Assembly: GCF_018613655.1 (NCBI RefSeq)
Contig: NZ_JAGGPW010000004.1
Coordinates: 586,627-650,626, forward strand
Reading direction: 5' to 3'
DNA: 64,000 nt
Source: Planococcus sp. ISL-109
GTDB taxonomy: Bacteria; Bacillota; Bacilli; Bacillales_A; Planococcaceae
The notes beneath the pieces were generated by a model. It was not told the origin of the DNA, ran no database searches, and saw only the letters and a program-made list of their open reading frames with translations. Position 1 is the first letter of the stretch, and every line of letters starts with the position of its first letter. Below are positions 8,193-17,126 of the stretch, piece by piece. A program made the position numbers and the translations under genes.

Positions 8193-8221
8193 GCCAGATT
8201 AGGAAAAAAGGAGAGACGAAC

Positions 8222-9019
8222 GTGAAACACATCCTGTATATTGTCATTGCCGTTTCACTCATGCTTTCGGGATGTGCATCGACGTTCAGTTTCGGCAAGG
8301 AGCAAGCTGAACCGCGCTTGCCAGTGGAAGTCAACGCTTATACGATTCCGCCGAACTTTATTCCGCAGACGGTCATCATCACAACACTCGGAGACTCTTT
8401 GTCGCAAGGTGTGGGGGATACTGAAAACCGGGGCGGTTATGCGGGGCGGCTGGCCGTGGAAATGGCTAGCTGGCGGGGTGTCGAAGGCATCGCGCTTGAA
8501 AACACAGCCAAACGCGGCCGCAGAAGTGATCAACTGCTCGCTTTGTTCAAGCAAGGCACGCTCACCGGACCGCTGCTGGTTTCGGATTATATCCTCATGA
8601 CCATCGGCGGCAACGATGTGATGCGCATCGTCAAGCGGGATTTGTTCTCGCTTAATATTGATGCGTTCAGCGAAGAGCTGATTTTTTACCAAAATCGCTT
8701 TGAGACGATTTATGCTTCAATCCGTTCGGTCAATCCGACAGCTCCTCTGGTCGTGGTAGGGCTTTACAATCCGTTTTCACTCATTACAGACGAAGTGGAA
8801 GAATTCGATGAAATCATTGCCAGCTATAACAGTGTCATGGCAGAAACAGTGGAAGAAGATCCGCTAGCTTGCTTTGTGCCAGTCAGCGATCTGTTCGTCG
8901 GTAACCAGAATCTCGTGTACCATACCGATTTTTTCCACCCGAATAGCAAAGGCTATGACTTAATGTCTGAGCGGGTGCTTGAGACACTGGAACAATGCGG
9001 AATCAACTACCAAGGATAG
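8222..9019 (+). CDS. ypmR: SGNH/GDSL lipase-family lipoprotein, YpmR-like
   Basis: A 265-residue lipoprotein. The N-terminus is a signal peptide ending in the lipobox LMLSGC, so the mature protein would be anchored at Cys18 on the outer face of the membrane. The hydrolase blocks are all visible: GDSLSQGVGD (nucleophile Ser), NTAKRGRRSD, GGNDVM, and DFFHPNSKGY with the Asp/His pair. The substrate is not known; an esterase role is inferred from the fold. The GTG start at 8222 follows AAAGGAGAGACGAAC. It is followed by ypmS, the same order as in B. subtilis. Confidence 0.88.
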   Translation: MKHILYIVIAVSLMLSGCASTFSFGKEQAEPRLPVEVNAYTIPPNFIPQTVIITTLGDSLSQGVGDTENRGGYAGRLAVEMASWRGVEGIALENTAKRGRRSDQLLALFKQGTLTGPLLVSDYILMTIGGNDVMRIVKRDLFSLNIDAFSEELIFYQNRFETIYASIRSVNPTAPLVVVGLYNPFSLITDEVEEFDEIIASYNSVMAETVEEDPLACFVPVSDLFVGNQNLVYHTDFFHPNSKGYDLMSERVLETLEQCGINYQG

Positions 9020-9027
9020 AGGTGGAA

Positions 9028-9606
9028 ATGATGAAAAAGTGGCGTCTCGCTTTTTTGATTCTATTAATACTGAATATTGTTGCAGTCGTTGGATTTCTTA
9101 TATTCATCACGACGCCATCTGATAATTTCACGTCCCATCAAGCCGACAGCGGCCCGCCGCTTGAAGGAAATACGGTGGTCGTGAATACGACAAAAGCCGA
9201 TTTCGAAGGCATCGCCAATACGTATATCGCACAAGCGATGGAAGGCCAGCCGATTCCGCTGCGACTAGCGGTCAATGATAATGTCAGCTTGTCGACAGAG
9301 CTGACATTATTCCGAGTGACCTTGCCGATTCTGTTGACGTTCGATCCGGTCGTATTGCCAGATGGCAATTTGCTGCTTGAGCAGCGCTCTGTTGAAGTCG
9401 GACGGCTCGACATCCCGCCTGAATCAGCGTTAAAATTGCTTAGGGACTCAGTGGATTTGCCTGACTTCATGGAAGTCATACCAGCAGAAGAAGAAGTGGT
9501 GCTGAAACTTACCGAAATTTCCTTGGATGACGGAATTTCTATCCGTGTTACATCGTTCGACCTTGAAGAAGACGATATCCGTCTATTAGTAACGATTCAA
9601 CCTTAA
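9028..9606 (+). CDS. ypmS: YpmS family membrane-anchored protein
   Basis: A conserved Bacillales protein of unknown function, about 192 residues. A single N-terminal membrane segment (LAFLILLILNIVAVVGFLIF) is followed by an extracytoplasmic domain rich in beta-strand-like sequence (LTLFRVTLPILLTFDPVVLP). The start is placed at ATG 9028, behind GATAGAGGTGG; the ORF could extend upstream into ypmR, but the conserved part begins here. It immediately follows the esterase gene ypmR, and the pair is conserved in B. subtilis, so a joint role at the cell surface is plausible. Confidence 0.82.
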   Translation: MMKKWRLAFLILLILNIVAVVGFLIFITTPSDNFTSHQADSGPPLEGNTVVVNTTKADFEGIANTYIAQAMEGQPIPLRLAVNDNVSLSTELTLFRVTLPILLTFDPVVLPDGNLLLEQRSVEVGRLDIPPESALKLLRDSVDLPDFMEVIPAEEEVVLKLTEISLDDGISIRVTSFDLEEDDIRLLVTIQP

Positions 9607-9623
9607 GTTAGAGGAGGGTTACG

Positions 9624-10154
9624 ATGAAAACCGAAAAAGCGACATTCGCAGGAGGCTGTTTTTGGTGCATGGTCAAACCGTTCGATTCGTTAGACGGCAT
9701 TGAAGCGGTCGTCAGTGGCTATACGGGCGGCGACTTGCCGAATCCAACGTATGAGCAAGTGTGCACAAACCGGACAGGCCACCGGGAAGCTGTGGAAATA
9801 ACGTTTCAGCCGGATATTTATCCGTATGAAAAACTGCTGGACGTGTATTGGTCACAGATTGACCCAACCGATGCCGGCGGCCAGTTTTTCGACCGCGGCG
9901 ATTCTTACAAAACCGCGATTTACGTTCATACAGAAGAACAGCGCCTAGCAGCTGAACAATCCAAGCAAGATTTGCAGCAGTCTGGCAAATTCCATCAGCC
10001 GATCGCCACTGAAATTCTGGAAGCAAAGCCTTTTTATCCGGCAGAAACGTATCATCAAGATTATTACCAAAAAAACCCAACTCACTATACCCGCTACGCG
10101 ACGGGTTCTGGGCGCAAGTCATTTATCCAAAGACATTGGGGGGATGAAACATGA
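9624..10154 (+). CDS. msrA: Peptide-methionine (S)-S-oxide reductase MsrA
   Basis: A 176-residue MsrA that reduces the S form of methionine sulfoxide in damaged proteins. The catalytic motif is AGGCFWCM, with the reactive cysteine near residue 12. [16 protein letters not shown] and [11 protein letters not shown] are other family signatures. The C-terminal part [13 protein letters not shown] is present, but no extra resolving cysteines follow it. The stop overlaps the msrB start by four bases (ATGA), so the pair is translated together. A second MsrA paralogue lies at 34906-35436 without msrB. Confidence 0.96.
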   Translation: MKTEKATFAGGCFWCMVKPFDSLDGIEAVVSGYTGGDLPNPTYEQVCTNRTGHREAVEITFQPDIYPYEKLLDVYWSQIDPTDAGGQFFDRGDSYKTAIYVHTEEQRLAAEQSKQDLQQSGKFHQPIATEILEAKPFYPAETYHQDYYQKNPTHYTRYATGSGRKSFIQRHWGDET

Positions 10155-10576
10155 AAGAAGAGCTGAAAGCGAAACTGACACCGATGCAATACCATGTGAC
10201 GCAAGAAAGCGGCACCGAACCGCCATTCCAAGGCGAATACGACCAGCATTTCGAAGACGGCATTTATGTCGATATCGTCTCCGGCACCCCGTTGTTCAGT
10301 TCACTCGATAAATTCGATGCGCATTGCGGCTGGCCAAGTTTCGCCAAGCCGATTGCAGGCGGAGAAGTGAAAGAAAACTTCGACACAAGCCATGGCATGA
10401 GGCGGACGGAAGTGCGTTCGGCTTCTGCCGATTCGCATCTCGGACATTTGTTCCCGGACGGCCCGTCTGAAATGGGCGGTTTGCGCTACTGCATCAATTC
10501 GGCGGCGTTGCGTTTCGTACCGAAAGACCAGCTGGAACAACAAGGTTACAGCGAGTATAAGAAGTTATTTGAATAG
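10151..10576 (+). CDS. msrB: Peptide-methionine (R)-S-oxide reductase MsrB
   Basis: A 141-residue MsrB that reduces the R form of methionine sulfoxide, complementing MsrA. The catalytic Cys is in [14 protein letters not shown], and [11 protein letters not shown] and [16 protein letters not shown] are family motifs. The zinc-binding CxxC pairs found in some MsrB proteins are not present. A resolving cysteine is probably the one in [10 protein letters not shown] overlaps the msrA stop by four bases. A terminator follows. Confidence 0.96.
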   Translation: MKEELKAKLTPMQYHVTQESGTEPPFQGEYDQHFEDGIYVDIVSGTPLFSSLDKFDAHCGWPSFAKPIAGGEVKENFDTSHGMRRTEVRSASADSHLGHLFPDGPSEMGGLRYCINSAALRFVPKDQLEQQGYSEYKKLFE

Positions 10577-10582
10577 GGTGCA

Positions 10583-10612
10583 GGCCTGGACTTCGGTCCG
10601 GGCTTTTTATCC
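10583..10612 (+). terminator. Terminator after msrAB
   Basis: The stem GCCTGGAC/GTCCGGGC around a TTCG tetraloop, followed by TTTTTA. Confidence 0.85.
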
Positions 10613-10635
10613 TGTTTTAACAGCAAGTCAAGAGC

Positions 10636-10664
10636 CCCACTTCTACAAGTGGGAGATTTGACTT
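10636..10664. repeat. IS-end-like hairpin motif
   Basis: The perfect hairpin CCCACTT-CTAC-AAGTGGG is followed by AGATTTGACTTCC. A related string (GTGGGAGCTTGACTTCC) occurs at 54530-54546, and the right end of the tnpB element has AAGTGGGAG too. I read these as relics of IS200/IS605-type ends, but there is no transposase gene nearby. Confidence 0.35.
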
Positions 10665-10757
10665 CCCGTAAAAGTACGAACAGGTCAATTAACAATCAGG
10701 GGGATGAAGAACACCTGCTGATTGGAGTTTCTCTTTATTTGAAAGGAGGGGTCGATG

Positions 10758-10973
10758 ATGGAGCGTGCGTTTTACCAATTTGCGCTGAAATATCGGGGCA
10801 AGCTCGAACAGGACGAGTATTCCCGGTTTGCGGACATGATGTTCTTGGATCATAGTTTTCCGAAAACCAGCAGCGATTTCCAGGAATTATCCCAATATAT
10901 CGAAGAAAAAGCACACCCGGTCCTCACGGCTTCCACTTTTGACCAGATGTGGGAAGAATACGAGGCAGGTTGA
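10758..10973 (+). CDS. yozE: YozE family protein (UPF0346)
   Basis: A 71-residue small acidic protein matching the YozE/UPF0346 family (FYQFALKYRGK, DHSFPKTSSDFQELSQYIE and a C-terminal FDQMWEEYEAG). These proteins form a sterile-alpha-motif-like helical fold; the function is unknown. Two tandem ATG codons (10755 and 10758) follow AAAGGAGG; 10758 has the better spacing of eight bases. In B. subtilis yozE lies downstream of the msr genes region. Confidence 0.85.
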   Translation: MERAFYQFALKYRGKLEQDEYSRFADMMFLDHSFPKTSSDFQELSQYIEEKAHPVLTASTFDQMWEEYEAG

Positions 10974-11039
10974 GGGTCTTCATTGCACTCGGTGATAAAA
11001 AACAGTATGATTAAATCGACTAAAATAAAGTGAGGTTTT

Positions 11040-11747
11040 ATGATGAGTGTCCACATTAATGCTGAAAAAGGCGATATCGCCGATACAATTTTGCTTCCTG
11101 GAGATCCGCTGCGCGCGAAGTACATCGCGGAAACGTTCCTAGAGGATGTCACTTTGTATAATGAAGTGCGCAATATGTTCGGTTACACCGGTACTTATAA
11201 AGGCAAACGTATTTCCGTTCAAGGAACGGGTATGGGCGTTCCTTCCATTTCCATTTATGTAACAGAATTGATGCAGGAATATGATGTGCAGAAATTGATA
11301 CGTGTCGGAACATGCGGCTCGATCCATCAGGACGTAAAAGTGCGCGACGTGATTCTGGCGCAAGCAGCTTCTACGGATTCTAAAATGAACGATATCATTT
11401 TCAACGGAATCACGTATGCACCGATTGCGGATTTCGATCTTTTGCAAAAAGCGTATGCGGCCGGTATAGAAAAAGGGTTGAATTTGCGTGTCGGAAACGT
11501 ATTCACGGAAGATGTGTTCTATAATGAACATGCTGAGCATGAAAAATGGGCGCAATACGGAATTCTCGGCCTTGAAATGGAGTCTTCCGCATTGTATACG
11601 CTTGCGGCGAAATTCGGCCGTAAAGCCTTGTCGATTTTGACGGTCAGCGACCATCTATTGACTGGCGAAGTGACTTCAGCAGAAGAGCGCCAAACAACGT
11701 TCAACGATATGATCGTTGTCGCATTGGATGCAGCGATTCAAGACTAA
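11040..11747 (+). CDS. deoD: Purine nucleoside phosphorylase, DeoD type
   Basis: A 235-residue hexameric-type PNP that cleaves purine nucleosides with phosphate to free base and ribose-1-phosphate for salvage. Signatures are [14 protein letters not shown] (phosphate site), [26 protein letters not shown] (ribose binding) and SDHLLTGE with the catalytic Asp. ATG 11040 or 11043 follows GTGAGG. It is a single-gene unit ended by a terminator. Confidence 0.96.
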   Translation: MMSVHINAEKGDIADTILLPGDPLRAKYIAETFLEDVTLYNEVRNMFGYTGTYKGKRISVQGTGMGVPSISIYVTELMQEYDVQKLIRVGTCGSIHQDVKVRDVILAQAASTDSKMNDIIFNGITYAPIADFDLLQKAYAAGIEKGLNLRVGNVFTEDVFYNEHAEHEKWAQYGILGLEMESSALYTLAAKFGRKALSILTVSDHLLTGEVTSAEERQTTFNDMIVVALDAAIQD

Positions 11748-11754
11748 CAGAGGG

Positions 11755-11780
11755 AAAGACTGTCTAGGCAGTCTTTTTCT
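11755..11780 (+). terminator. Terminator after deoD
   Basis: The stem AAAGACTG/CAGTCTTT with a TCTAGG loop and T run. Confidence 0.8.
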
Positions 11781-11800
11781 TTTAACCCCGGGCAAGTGAT

Positions 11801-11824
11801 CAGCAAGTATTGCAATACCTGCTG
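11801..11824. promoter_or_regulatory. 24-base near-perfect palindrome upstream of the ctp protease gene
   Basis: CAGCAAGTATTG is followed directly by CAATACCTGCTG, its inverse with one mismatch. It lies 30 bases before the protease start and could be an operator or an RNA stem. No regulator is implied by the sequence. Confidence 0.35.
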
Positions 11825-11853
11825 TTAGGTGATGAAGAAAGTGGTGAACGAGT

Positions 11854-13398
11854 ATGGACGACAAGCGACCAGGCGAAGAGCAACAACCCGAACCGCAAAC
11901 CGCGGAAGAGCCAAAGCCTCATTTTATTCGGATGAAGACCTTTTATTTTATAATGCTTGTCTTCTCATTGATAATTGCGACGGCGGGTTTGACCGTTTTT
12001 GCCCTGACGTTCGGAGATGAAAGAGCAGTGGAAGTGAATACGCCTGAACGCGTTGAGTTCCAAAAATTGTATTCGGCTTATGATCAGATTCAAGACGAGT
12101 ATTTCGAAGACGTGGAGCAGGATGAATTGATCAACGGTGCCATCAATGGTATGGTCGATGCTCTTGGCGACCCTTATTCGGATTATATGGATGAAAAAGA
12201 GGCAGCTCAGTTTATGGAAGGCATTTCTTCAAGCTTCCAAGGCATCGGAGCAGAAGTTCAGGAGCGCAATGGTTTTGTGACCGTCGTTTCTCCAATCAAA
12301 AATTCTCCTGCCGAAAAAGCAGGCGTTCTGCCGAATGACCAAATTCTAGAAGTGGACGGCGAAAGCATTCAAGGCTTTTCCACGACTGAAGCGGTCATGC
12401 TTATTCGCGGTGAGAAAGGGACGGAAGTGACCTTGACGATCCAGCGAGGGGAAGCGGCAGACCCAATTGAAATTACCATTGTCCGCGATGAAATTCCGAT
12501 TGAAACGGTGTATGCAGAAATGGTCAATGACCAAGTGGCCCACATCAACATTACGAGCTTTTCAGAAGACACGTATAATGAATTGCTAGAAGCGATTGCC
12601 GAAATGGAAGAACAAGGCATGGAAGCAGCGGTTCTTGATGTGCGCCAAAACCCGGGTGGCCTGTTGAATACAGCCCTTGATATTTCCAACCTCTTTATCG
12701 AGGAAGGTGAGGAAATGTTCGAAGTGCAGGCTAAAGGAGCAGAACCGGAAGTGTACTTGGCGACCGGCGGCGAAAAATTGGATATCCCAGTAACTTTGCT
12801 GATTGATGGAGGCAGCGCATCGGCATCTGAGATTTTGGCAGGTGCAATGAGCGAATCCGCTGACATTACATTGATCGGTGAAAAAACATTCGGCAAAGGA
12901 ACGGTCCAAACCGCCAACGATCTTGCCGATGGCTCGAATTTGAAATTCACGACGGCCAAATGGCTGACGCCGGACGGCAATTGGATCCACGATGAAGGCA
13001 TTCAGCCGGATGAAGAAGTAGCTTACCCGGAATATGCATCGCTTCCGTTTCTGGATGTGTCCGTTGAACTGAAAGATGGGAGCATTTCCGAGCAAGTGCA
13101 AACGGCAGAGAAAATGCTGGATGCTCTCGGCTATGATGTCGGCGAAATCGACGGCGTATTTGAAGAACAGATGGAGCAGGCAGTTATTGAGTTCCAGGAA
13201 GCGAACGACCTCGAAGCGAACGGTATTCTGACAGAAGACAGCACTTACGCTGTTATGGATGCACTGCGTGAGAAGATCAATACTGAAGATCCGCAGCTCC
13301 AAGAAGCCACGAGTATCATTATGGAACAAGCAGGCCTTTCATCTGAAGAAGCAATTGATGAAGATGCAGCTGCAGAAGAGACCGAAACTGAAGAATGA
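11854..13398 (+). CDS. ctpB: S41 family carboxy-terminal processing protease (CtpA/CtpB type)
   Basis: A 514-residue membrane-anchored serine protease. An acidic-proline N-tail is followed by one membrane span (about residues 30-52, FYFIMLVFSLIIATAG), then the N-terminal S41 region, a PDZ domain (about 105-190, with GVLPNDQILEVDG), the protease core with nucleophile Ser in GGSASASEILAGAM and the general-base Lys in GEKTFGKGTVQ. A C-terminal peptidoglycan-binding type 1 domain (about 395-455, LDALGYDVGEIDGVF) follows, then an acidic tail. It acts outside the membrane on exported substrates. The symbol is by similarity; it could equally be named ctpA. Confidence 0.9.
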   Translation: MDDKRPGEEQQPEPQTAEEPKPHFIRMKTFYFIMLVFSLIIATAGLTVFALTFGDERAVEVNTPERVEFQKLYSAYDQIQDEYFEDVEQDELINGAINGMVDALGDPYSDYMDEKEAAQFMEGISSSFQGIGAEVQERNGFVTVVSPIKNSPAEKAGVLPNDQILEVDGESIQGFSTTEAVMLIRGEKGTEVTLTIQRGEAADPIEITIVRDEIPIETVYAEMVNDQVAHINITSFSEDTYNELLEAIAEMEEQGMEAAVLDVRQNPGGLLNTALDISNLFIEEGEEMFEVQAKGAEPEVYLATGGEKLDIPVTLLIDGGSASASEILAGAMSESADITLIGEKTFGKGTVQTANDLADGSNLKFTTAKWLTPDGNWIHDEGIQPDEEVAYPEYASLPFLDVSVELKDGSISEQVQTAEKMLDALGYDVGEIDGVFEEQMEQAVIEFQEANDLEANGILTEDSTYAVMDALREKINTEDPQLQEATSIIMEQAGLSSEEAIDEDAAAEETETEE

Positions 13399-13405
13399 TC
13401 CGTAT

Positions 13406-13435
13406 AAAAAGGTCCGCTGCTGGCGGGCCTTTTTA
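13406..13435 (+). terminator. Terminator after the ctp gene
   Basis: The stem AAAAAGGTCCGC/GCGGGCCTTTTT with one wobble and a short loop. Confidence 0.82.
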
Positions 13436-13456
13436 CGTAATAGGGAGGATGAGTTG

Positions 13457-14338
13457 ATGGTAGACGTTTATTTATTCAGCGGTTTTCTCGGGAGCGGGAA
13501 AACGACGCTGCTGAAAAAAATGATCATAGAACTGAAAGATAAAGGCTTGAAACCAGCCGTGTTTATGAATGAGCTTGGCTCGATGAATTTTGATTCGGAA
13601 GAAGTCGGCGACGGAGTTCCGCTCAAGGAGATTTTGGACGGTTGCATTTGCTGCAGCGGATCCGAGCAATCCGAAGCGCAAATCCAAACATTGCTGGCAG
13701 AAGCGGAGTTTGATGTGCTGTTGATCGAAACGACAGGAGCTGCGCATCCCGTTGAAGCATTGGATGCCATTTTCTCGCCGTTATTCGCGGAGCGCTTAAA
13801 TTTCCGCGGAATCGTCACCGTTGCAGACAGCAAGCGTTTTATGGAACGCCAGCAATTGCCGCCGCAAGTCCGCTCTTTGTTCATCGAGCAGATTCGCCAT
13901 GCTGATTTGCTGTTGGCGAACAAAATGGACTTGTTGAGCGAGTCGGAACAAAGCCAGGCGATTTTTGAAATCCAGCAACTGAACCCATCGGCGAGAATTG
14001 TCCAGACGGTTCACGCAAAAGTGCCGTTTCAATTGCTGGAAAGCATGAATCATCAGTCGCGCGGAACGGTCGAACAGGCACCGATTTCAAAACTCAAGCT
14101 CCAAACGAAGATCATCAACTTCGATCGGCCCGTCGAGCGGGAAGTGTTCGAGGAATGGCTGCGCAATCTACCGGACACAGTCTACCGGATTAAAGGCTAT
14201 GTTACGCTAGCTGGACATAGCTACCCACATGCGTTCCAGTATGCATATGGAATGGTGCAGTGGTTGCCGGAATACATGAAGCTGCGCAATCAGCTCGTAC
14301 TGATTGGTGAAAATTTGGAAGAGCTGGTGCTGCCATGA
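13457..14338 (+). CDS. CobW/COG0523 family GTP-dependent metallochaperone
   Basis: A 293-residue G3E-family GTPase. Walker A is GFLGSGKTT (residues 9-17), the metal-binding CxCC motif is Cys63-Ile-Cys-Cys66, Walker B is VLLIETTGAAHP and the base-recognition motif is ANKMD. The C-terminal CobW_C domain (about 205-290) contains VYRIKGYVTLAG. Relatives deliver zinc or other metals to target proteins. ATG 13457 is chosen because it sits eight bases after TAGGGAGG and starts exactly at the conserved domain. It overlaps the next small gene by four bases. The metal is not determined by sequence. Confidence 0.88.
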   Translation: MVDVYLFSGFLGSGKTTLLKKMIIELKDKGLKPAVFMNELGSMNFDSEEVGDGVPLKEILDGCICCSGSEQSEAQIQTLLAEAEFDVLLIETTGAAHPVEALDAIFSPLFAERLNFRGIVTVADSKRFMERQQLPPQVRSLFIEQIRHADLLLANKMDLLSESEQSQAIFEIQQLNPSARIVQTVHAKVPFQLLESMNHQSRGTVEQAPISKLKLQTKIINFDRPVEREVFEEWLRNLPDTVYRIKGYVTLAGHSYPHAFQYAYGMVQWLPEYMKLRNQLVLIGENLEELVLP

Positions 14339-14574
14339 TCGATGCTTACAAACGGCTGTGGCCGGACCGCCAAGCTGTCCAGCAAATCACGACTGATGAG
14401 GAACTAGAAACAAGCATGCGGATTGAATTGAACGATGAATTGACCCATCCGCGCGTCCGTAAATCGGTTGATGAAAAATTGCAATTGGCGTATCAAAGGA
14501 TCGAAGAATCTGATTTAAGCGAAGACGAAAAAACATTATTGGTCCAACTATATAAAAAACTTGCAGCTCAATGA
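14335..14574 (+). CDS. Small hypothetical protein coupled to the CobW gene, 79 aa
   Basis: A 79-residue, charged, probably all-helical protein without cysteines, histidine-rich stretches or membrane segments. Its ATG overlaps the stop of the CobW-family GTPase (ATGA), so translation is coupled and the two may work together. It is not a metal-binding sequence by eye. Its last codons form the left arm of the terminator it shares with the opposing MATE gene. I do not recognise the family. Confidence 0.7.
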   Translation: MIDAYKRLWPDRQAVQQITTDEELETSMRIELNDELTHPRVRKSVDEKLQLAYQRIEESDLSEDEKTLLVQLYKKLAAQ

Positions 14575-14591
14575 GCTGCAAGTTTTTTTTG
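14560..14591. terminator. Bidirectional terminator inside two overlapping 3' ends
   Basis: The stem CTTGCAGCT/AGCTGCAAG with loop CAATG, flanked by A and T runs. It lies across the stop codons of the small gene on plus and the MATE gene on minus, which overlap by seven bases. Confidence 0.82.
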
Positions 14592-15917
14592 AATAAGTAA
14601 TAGACGGATCGATAAGGTGATTGCGCCTGCTGTCAGTCCGACAATGAGTCCGACCCAATAGCCGAATGGCCCGAGATCGGTGAACGTGGCGAATAAATAA
14701 CCGGATGGCAAACCGATGACCCAGTAGGAGATGAGCGCCATGATGAATGTGATGTTGACGTCTTTATAGCCACGGAGCGCTCCTTGAACCGGCGCTTGGA
14801 CAGCGTCCGACACTTGGAACAGCGCCGCGAAGACGAGGAATTGCACAGCCAGCTCAATCACCGCCGGATCGGATGAATAAAGGGCAGCAATCGGCTCTCT
14901 GAGGAAATACAGGATGGCGGATGAGATGACGCTTAAGGTGACAGCGGCAGCGACACCAAGCCAGCTGTATATCTTGGCATCGTTTGTCCGCTTCGCTCCG
15001 ATTTCAAAACCGACGAGTATCGTCGCGCCCATCGAAATGCTCAGCGGCAGCATGTACAGAAGAGAAGCGAAATTCAACGCGATTTGGTGCGCTGCGATGG
15101 TAATCGTTCCATACACCGCCATCATGAACGTTACGGCTGAGAAGATGCTCGTTTCGGCGAAGATGGAAATGCCGATCGGTACACCGATGCCGGAGATTTC
15201 TTTCCATCTTTTCAAGGAGATGCGCGGCCAATTGCGGAAAATATCGAACGACTTGAACGGTTCATTCGTATGGATGATGACCACTGCAATGACGAGCACG
15301 AGCCAATAGGTGATTGCCGATGCCATGCCGGCACCAGGCCCGCCGAGTTCAGGGAAGCCGAAGTTTCCGAAAATCAACAGATAATTGAAGAAGACATTGA
15401 TTGGTGCCGACATCAAGGTGATGAACATCGTCACACGGGTCGCACCGAGTGCGTCAATATAAGAGCGCAAGGCGTTATAGACGAACAGCGGAACAAGTCC
15501 GATGCTCATCGCGAATATATAACGGCTTGCTACATCATTGACTGCCGGCTCGAGACTCATGAATGCGAGTAGCCGATCGATGCCGAAAAAGAAAAAGCTG
15601 AAAACGGTCGCAGCGAGGACAATGGCCAAGTAAATGCCTTGCTGGACCGCTTCTTTGACACCTTCTTTTTTCTTGGCTCCCATCAATTGTGCTACAATTG
15701 GAGTAATGGACATGAGGATGCCGGCGAGTCCGATATAGACCGGAACCCAAAAAGAGGATCCTATCGACACACCGGCCAAGTCTTCAGTCCCGTAGCGGGC
15801 GGTCATGTAAATATCGAAAAAAGTCACCATATACATAGCGACTTGAGTGATGAGAATCGGTAAGACGATTTTCATTAAAAGATTCATTTTTTCTTTAGTC
15901 GTTGCGGTTTCATACAT
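14568..15917 (-). CDS. ypnP: MATE family multidrug/sodium antiporter, YpnP-like
   Basis: A polytopic membrane protein of about 449 residues with twelve predicted spans in two homologous halves, as expected for MATE exporters that swap drugs or metabolites against sodium or protons. VAMYMVTFFDIYMTARYGTE is the first half signature, and PVQGALRGYKDVNITFIMAL the corresponding second-half stretch. ATG 15917 is chosen because it lies eight bases after GGGAGG; upstream ATGs are too close to the site. B. subtilis has ypnP in the same general region. The substrate cannot be told. Confidence 0.88.
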   Translation of the reverse strand: MYETATTKEKMNLLMKIVLPILITQVAMYMVTFFDIYMTARYGTEDLAGVSIGSSFWVPVYIGLAGILMSITPIVAQLMGAKKKEGVKEAVQQGIYLAIVLAATVFSFFFFGIDRLLAFMSLEPAVNDVASRYIFAMSIGLVPLFVYNALRSYIDALGATRVTMFITLMSAPINVFFNYLLIFGNFGFPELGGPGAGMASAITYWLVLVIAVVIIHTNEPFKSFDIFRNWPRISLKRWKEISGIGVPIGISIFAETSIFSAVTFMMAVYGTITIAAHQIALNFASLLYMLPLSISMGATILVGFEIGAKRTNDAKIYSWLGVAAAVTLSVISSAILYFLREPIAALYSSDPAVIELAVQFLVFAALFQVSDAVQAPVQGALRGYKDVNITFIMALISYWVIGLPSGYLFATFTDLGPFGYWVGLIVGLTAGAITLSIRLLLIQKKLAAH

Positions 15918-16025
15918 ATTCATTGCCTCCCAATACACTAAGTGCCAAATAAAACGAGTATATCATAGAAACGATGCGAAGTGATTTCGACACGAGCACG
16001 TATATATAGGAGAGTAGGACAATAG

Positions 16026-17102
16026 ATGAAAACTAAGACAATAATTTTGACTGGCGGCGGAACCGCTGGCCATGTTTCATTAAATCAAGCCATTATCCCA
16101 GAACTTGAAAACCTCGGGTTCCGCATCGAATATATCGGCTCCAAAGCAGGAATTGAAAATGAACTGATCCGTGAGTCGTATCCAGAGGTTCCGTATCATG
16201 CCATTTCTAGCGGCAAACTGCGCCGTTATTTTTCCATGAAGAATTTCAGCGATCCGTTTCGTGTCGTTGCGGGACTGGTGCAGGCGACGAACATTATCCG
16301 CAAAGTGAGACCCGTTGCCATCTTCTCAAAAGGAGGATTTGTTTCGGTTCCCGTTGTGATGGCCGGACGGATGATGGGCGTGCCCGTCATCATCCATGAA
16401 TCCGATGTCACACCAGGACTCGCCAATAAATTGGCGCTGCCTTTTGCAGACCATATTTTCACTGTTTTCAAAGAAACTTTGCGCCACGTGCCGAAAGAGA
16501 GATCGACATGTACCGGATCCGTCATCCGCAGTGAATTACTGGACGGGTCGGCTGCGAGTGGAAGAGAATTGTGCCATTTCGATAACACGCATAAAGTATT
16601 GATGGTAATGGGCGGAAGCCAGGGAGCGGCACCAATCAATGAAGCCGTCCGGGAAAACCTCGATGCATTGACCGAACAGTTCAACATTATCCACCTATGC
16701 GGAAAAGGCAATGTAGATGAAAGCTTAAATGGCCATGAAAAATACAGCCAATTCGAATACGTGACGCATGAATTATCGCATTTACTGCATTTGACGGATT
16801 TGGTCGTTTCCAGAGCGGGATCGAATTCCATTTTTGAATTTCTCGCGCTGAAAAAGCCGATGTTGCTCATACCGTTGTCGAAACAAAAAAGCCGTGGCGA
16901 CCAAATCTTAAATGCCAATTTATTCAAAGCGCAAGGCTTTGCCCACGTGCTCGAAGAAGAACAACTGACAGCTAAGAGTTTTATGCAAGCAATCGAACGC
17001 CTGAATAGCGAGGAAGAGCAATTGGTTCAAGCGATGACAGAAGCAGAGCCGCCTAAAACCGCTTATGAAATGGCGAAACTTGTAGCTGCTCATGCGAAAT
17101 AA
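16026..17102 (+). CDS. murG: UDP-GlcNAc:lipid I GlcNAc transferase MurG
   Basis: A 358-residue MurG that adds GlcNAc to undecaprenyl-PP-MurNAc-pentapeptide, making lipid II at the inner face of the membrane. Motifs are ILTGGGTAGHV (N-terminal glycine loop), PVIIHESDVTPGLANK, VMGGSQGA (second glycine loop) and VSRAGSNSIFE (UDP-GlcNAc binding). The ATG follows TAGGAGAG. MurG lies here outside the division and cell wall cluster, next to dapF, a location reminiscent of staphylococci. It is the first gene of a unit with dapF and possibly the GGDEF gene. Confidence 0.95.
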   Translation: MKTKTIILTGGGTAGHVSLNQAIIPELENLGFRIEYIGSKAGIENELIRESYPEVPYHAISSGKLRRYFSMKNFSDPFRVVAGLVQATNIIRKVRPVAIFSKGGFVSVPVVMAGRMMGVPVIIHESDVTPGLANKLALPFADHIFTVFKETLRHVPKERSTCTGSVIRSELLDGSAASGRELCHFDNTHKVLMVMGGSQGAAPINEAVRENLDALTEQFNIIHLCGKGNVDESLNGHEKYSQFEYVTHELSHLLHLTDLVVSRAGSNSIFEFLALKKPMLLIPLSKQKSRGDQILNANLFKAQGFAHVLEEEQLTAKSFMQAIERLNSEEEQLVQAMTEAEPPKTAYEMAKLVAAHAK

Positions 17103-17126
17103 ACTGGATTTGAAGAGGTGGCCGAA

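Noticed and set aside
12369-13329. Two long minus-strand frames (210 and 247 codons) inside the protease gene
   Set aside because: Both are antisense shadows of the S41 protease; no start signals and no recognisable protein sequence.
16226-16927. 233-codon minus-strand frame inside murG
   Set aside because: Antisense shadow; murG motifs on the plus strand are unambiguous.
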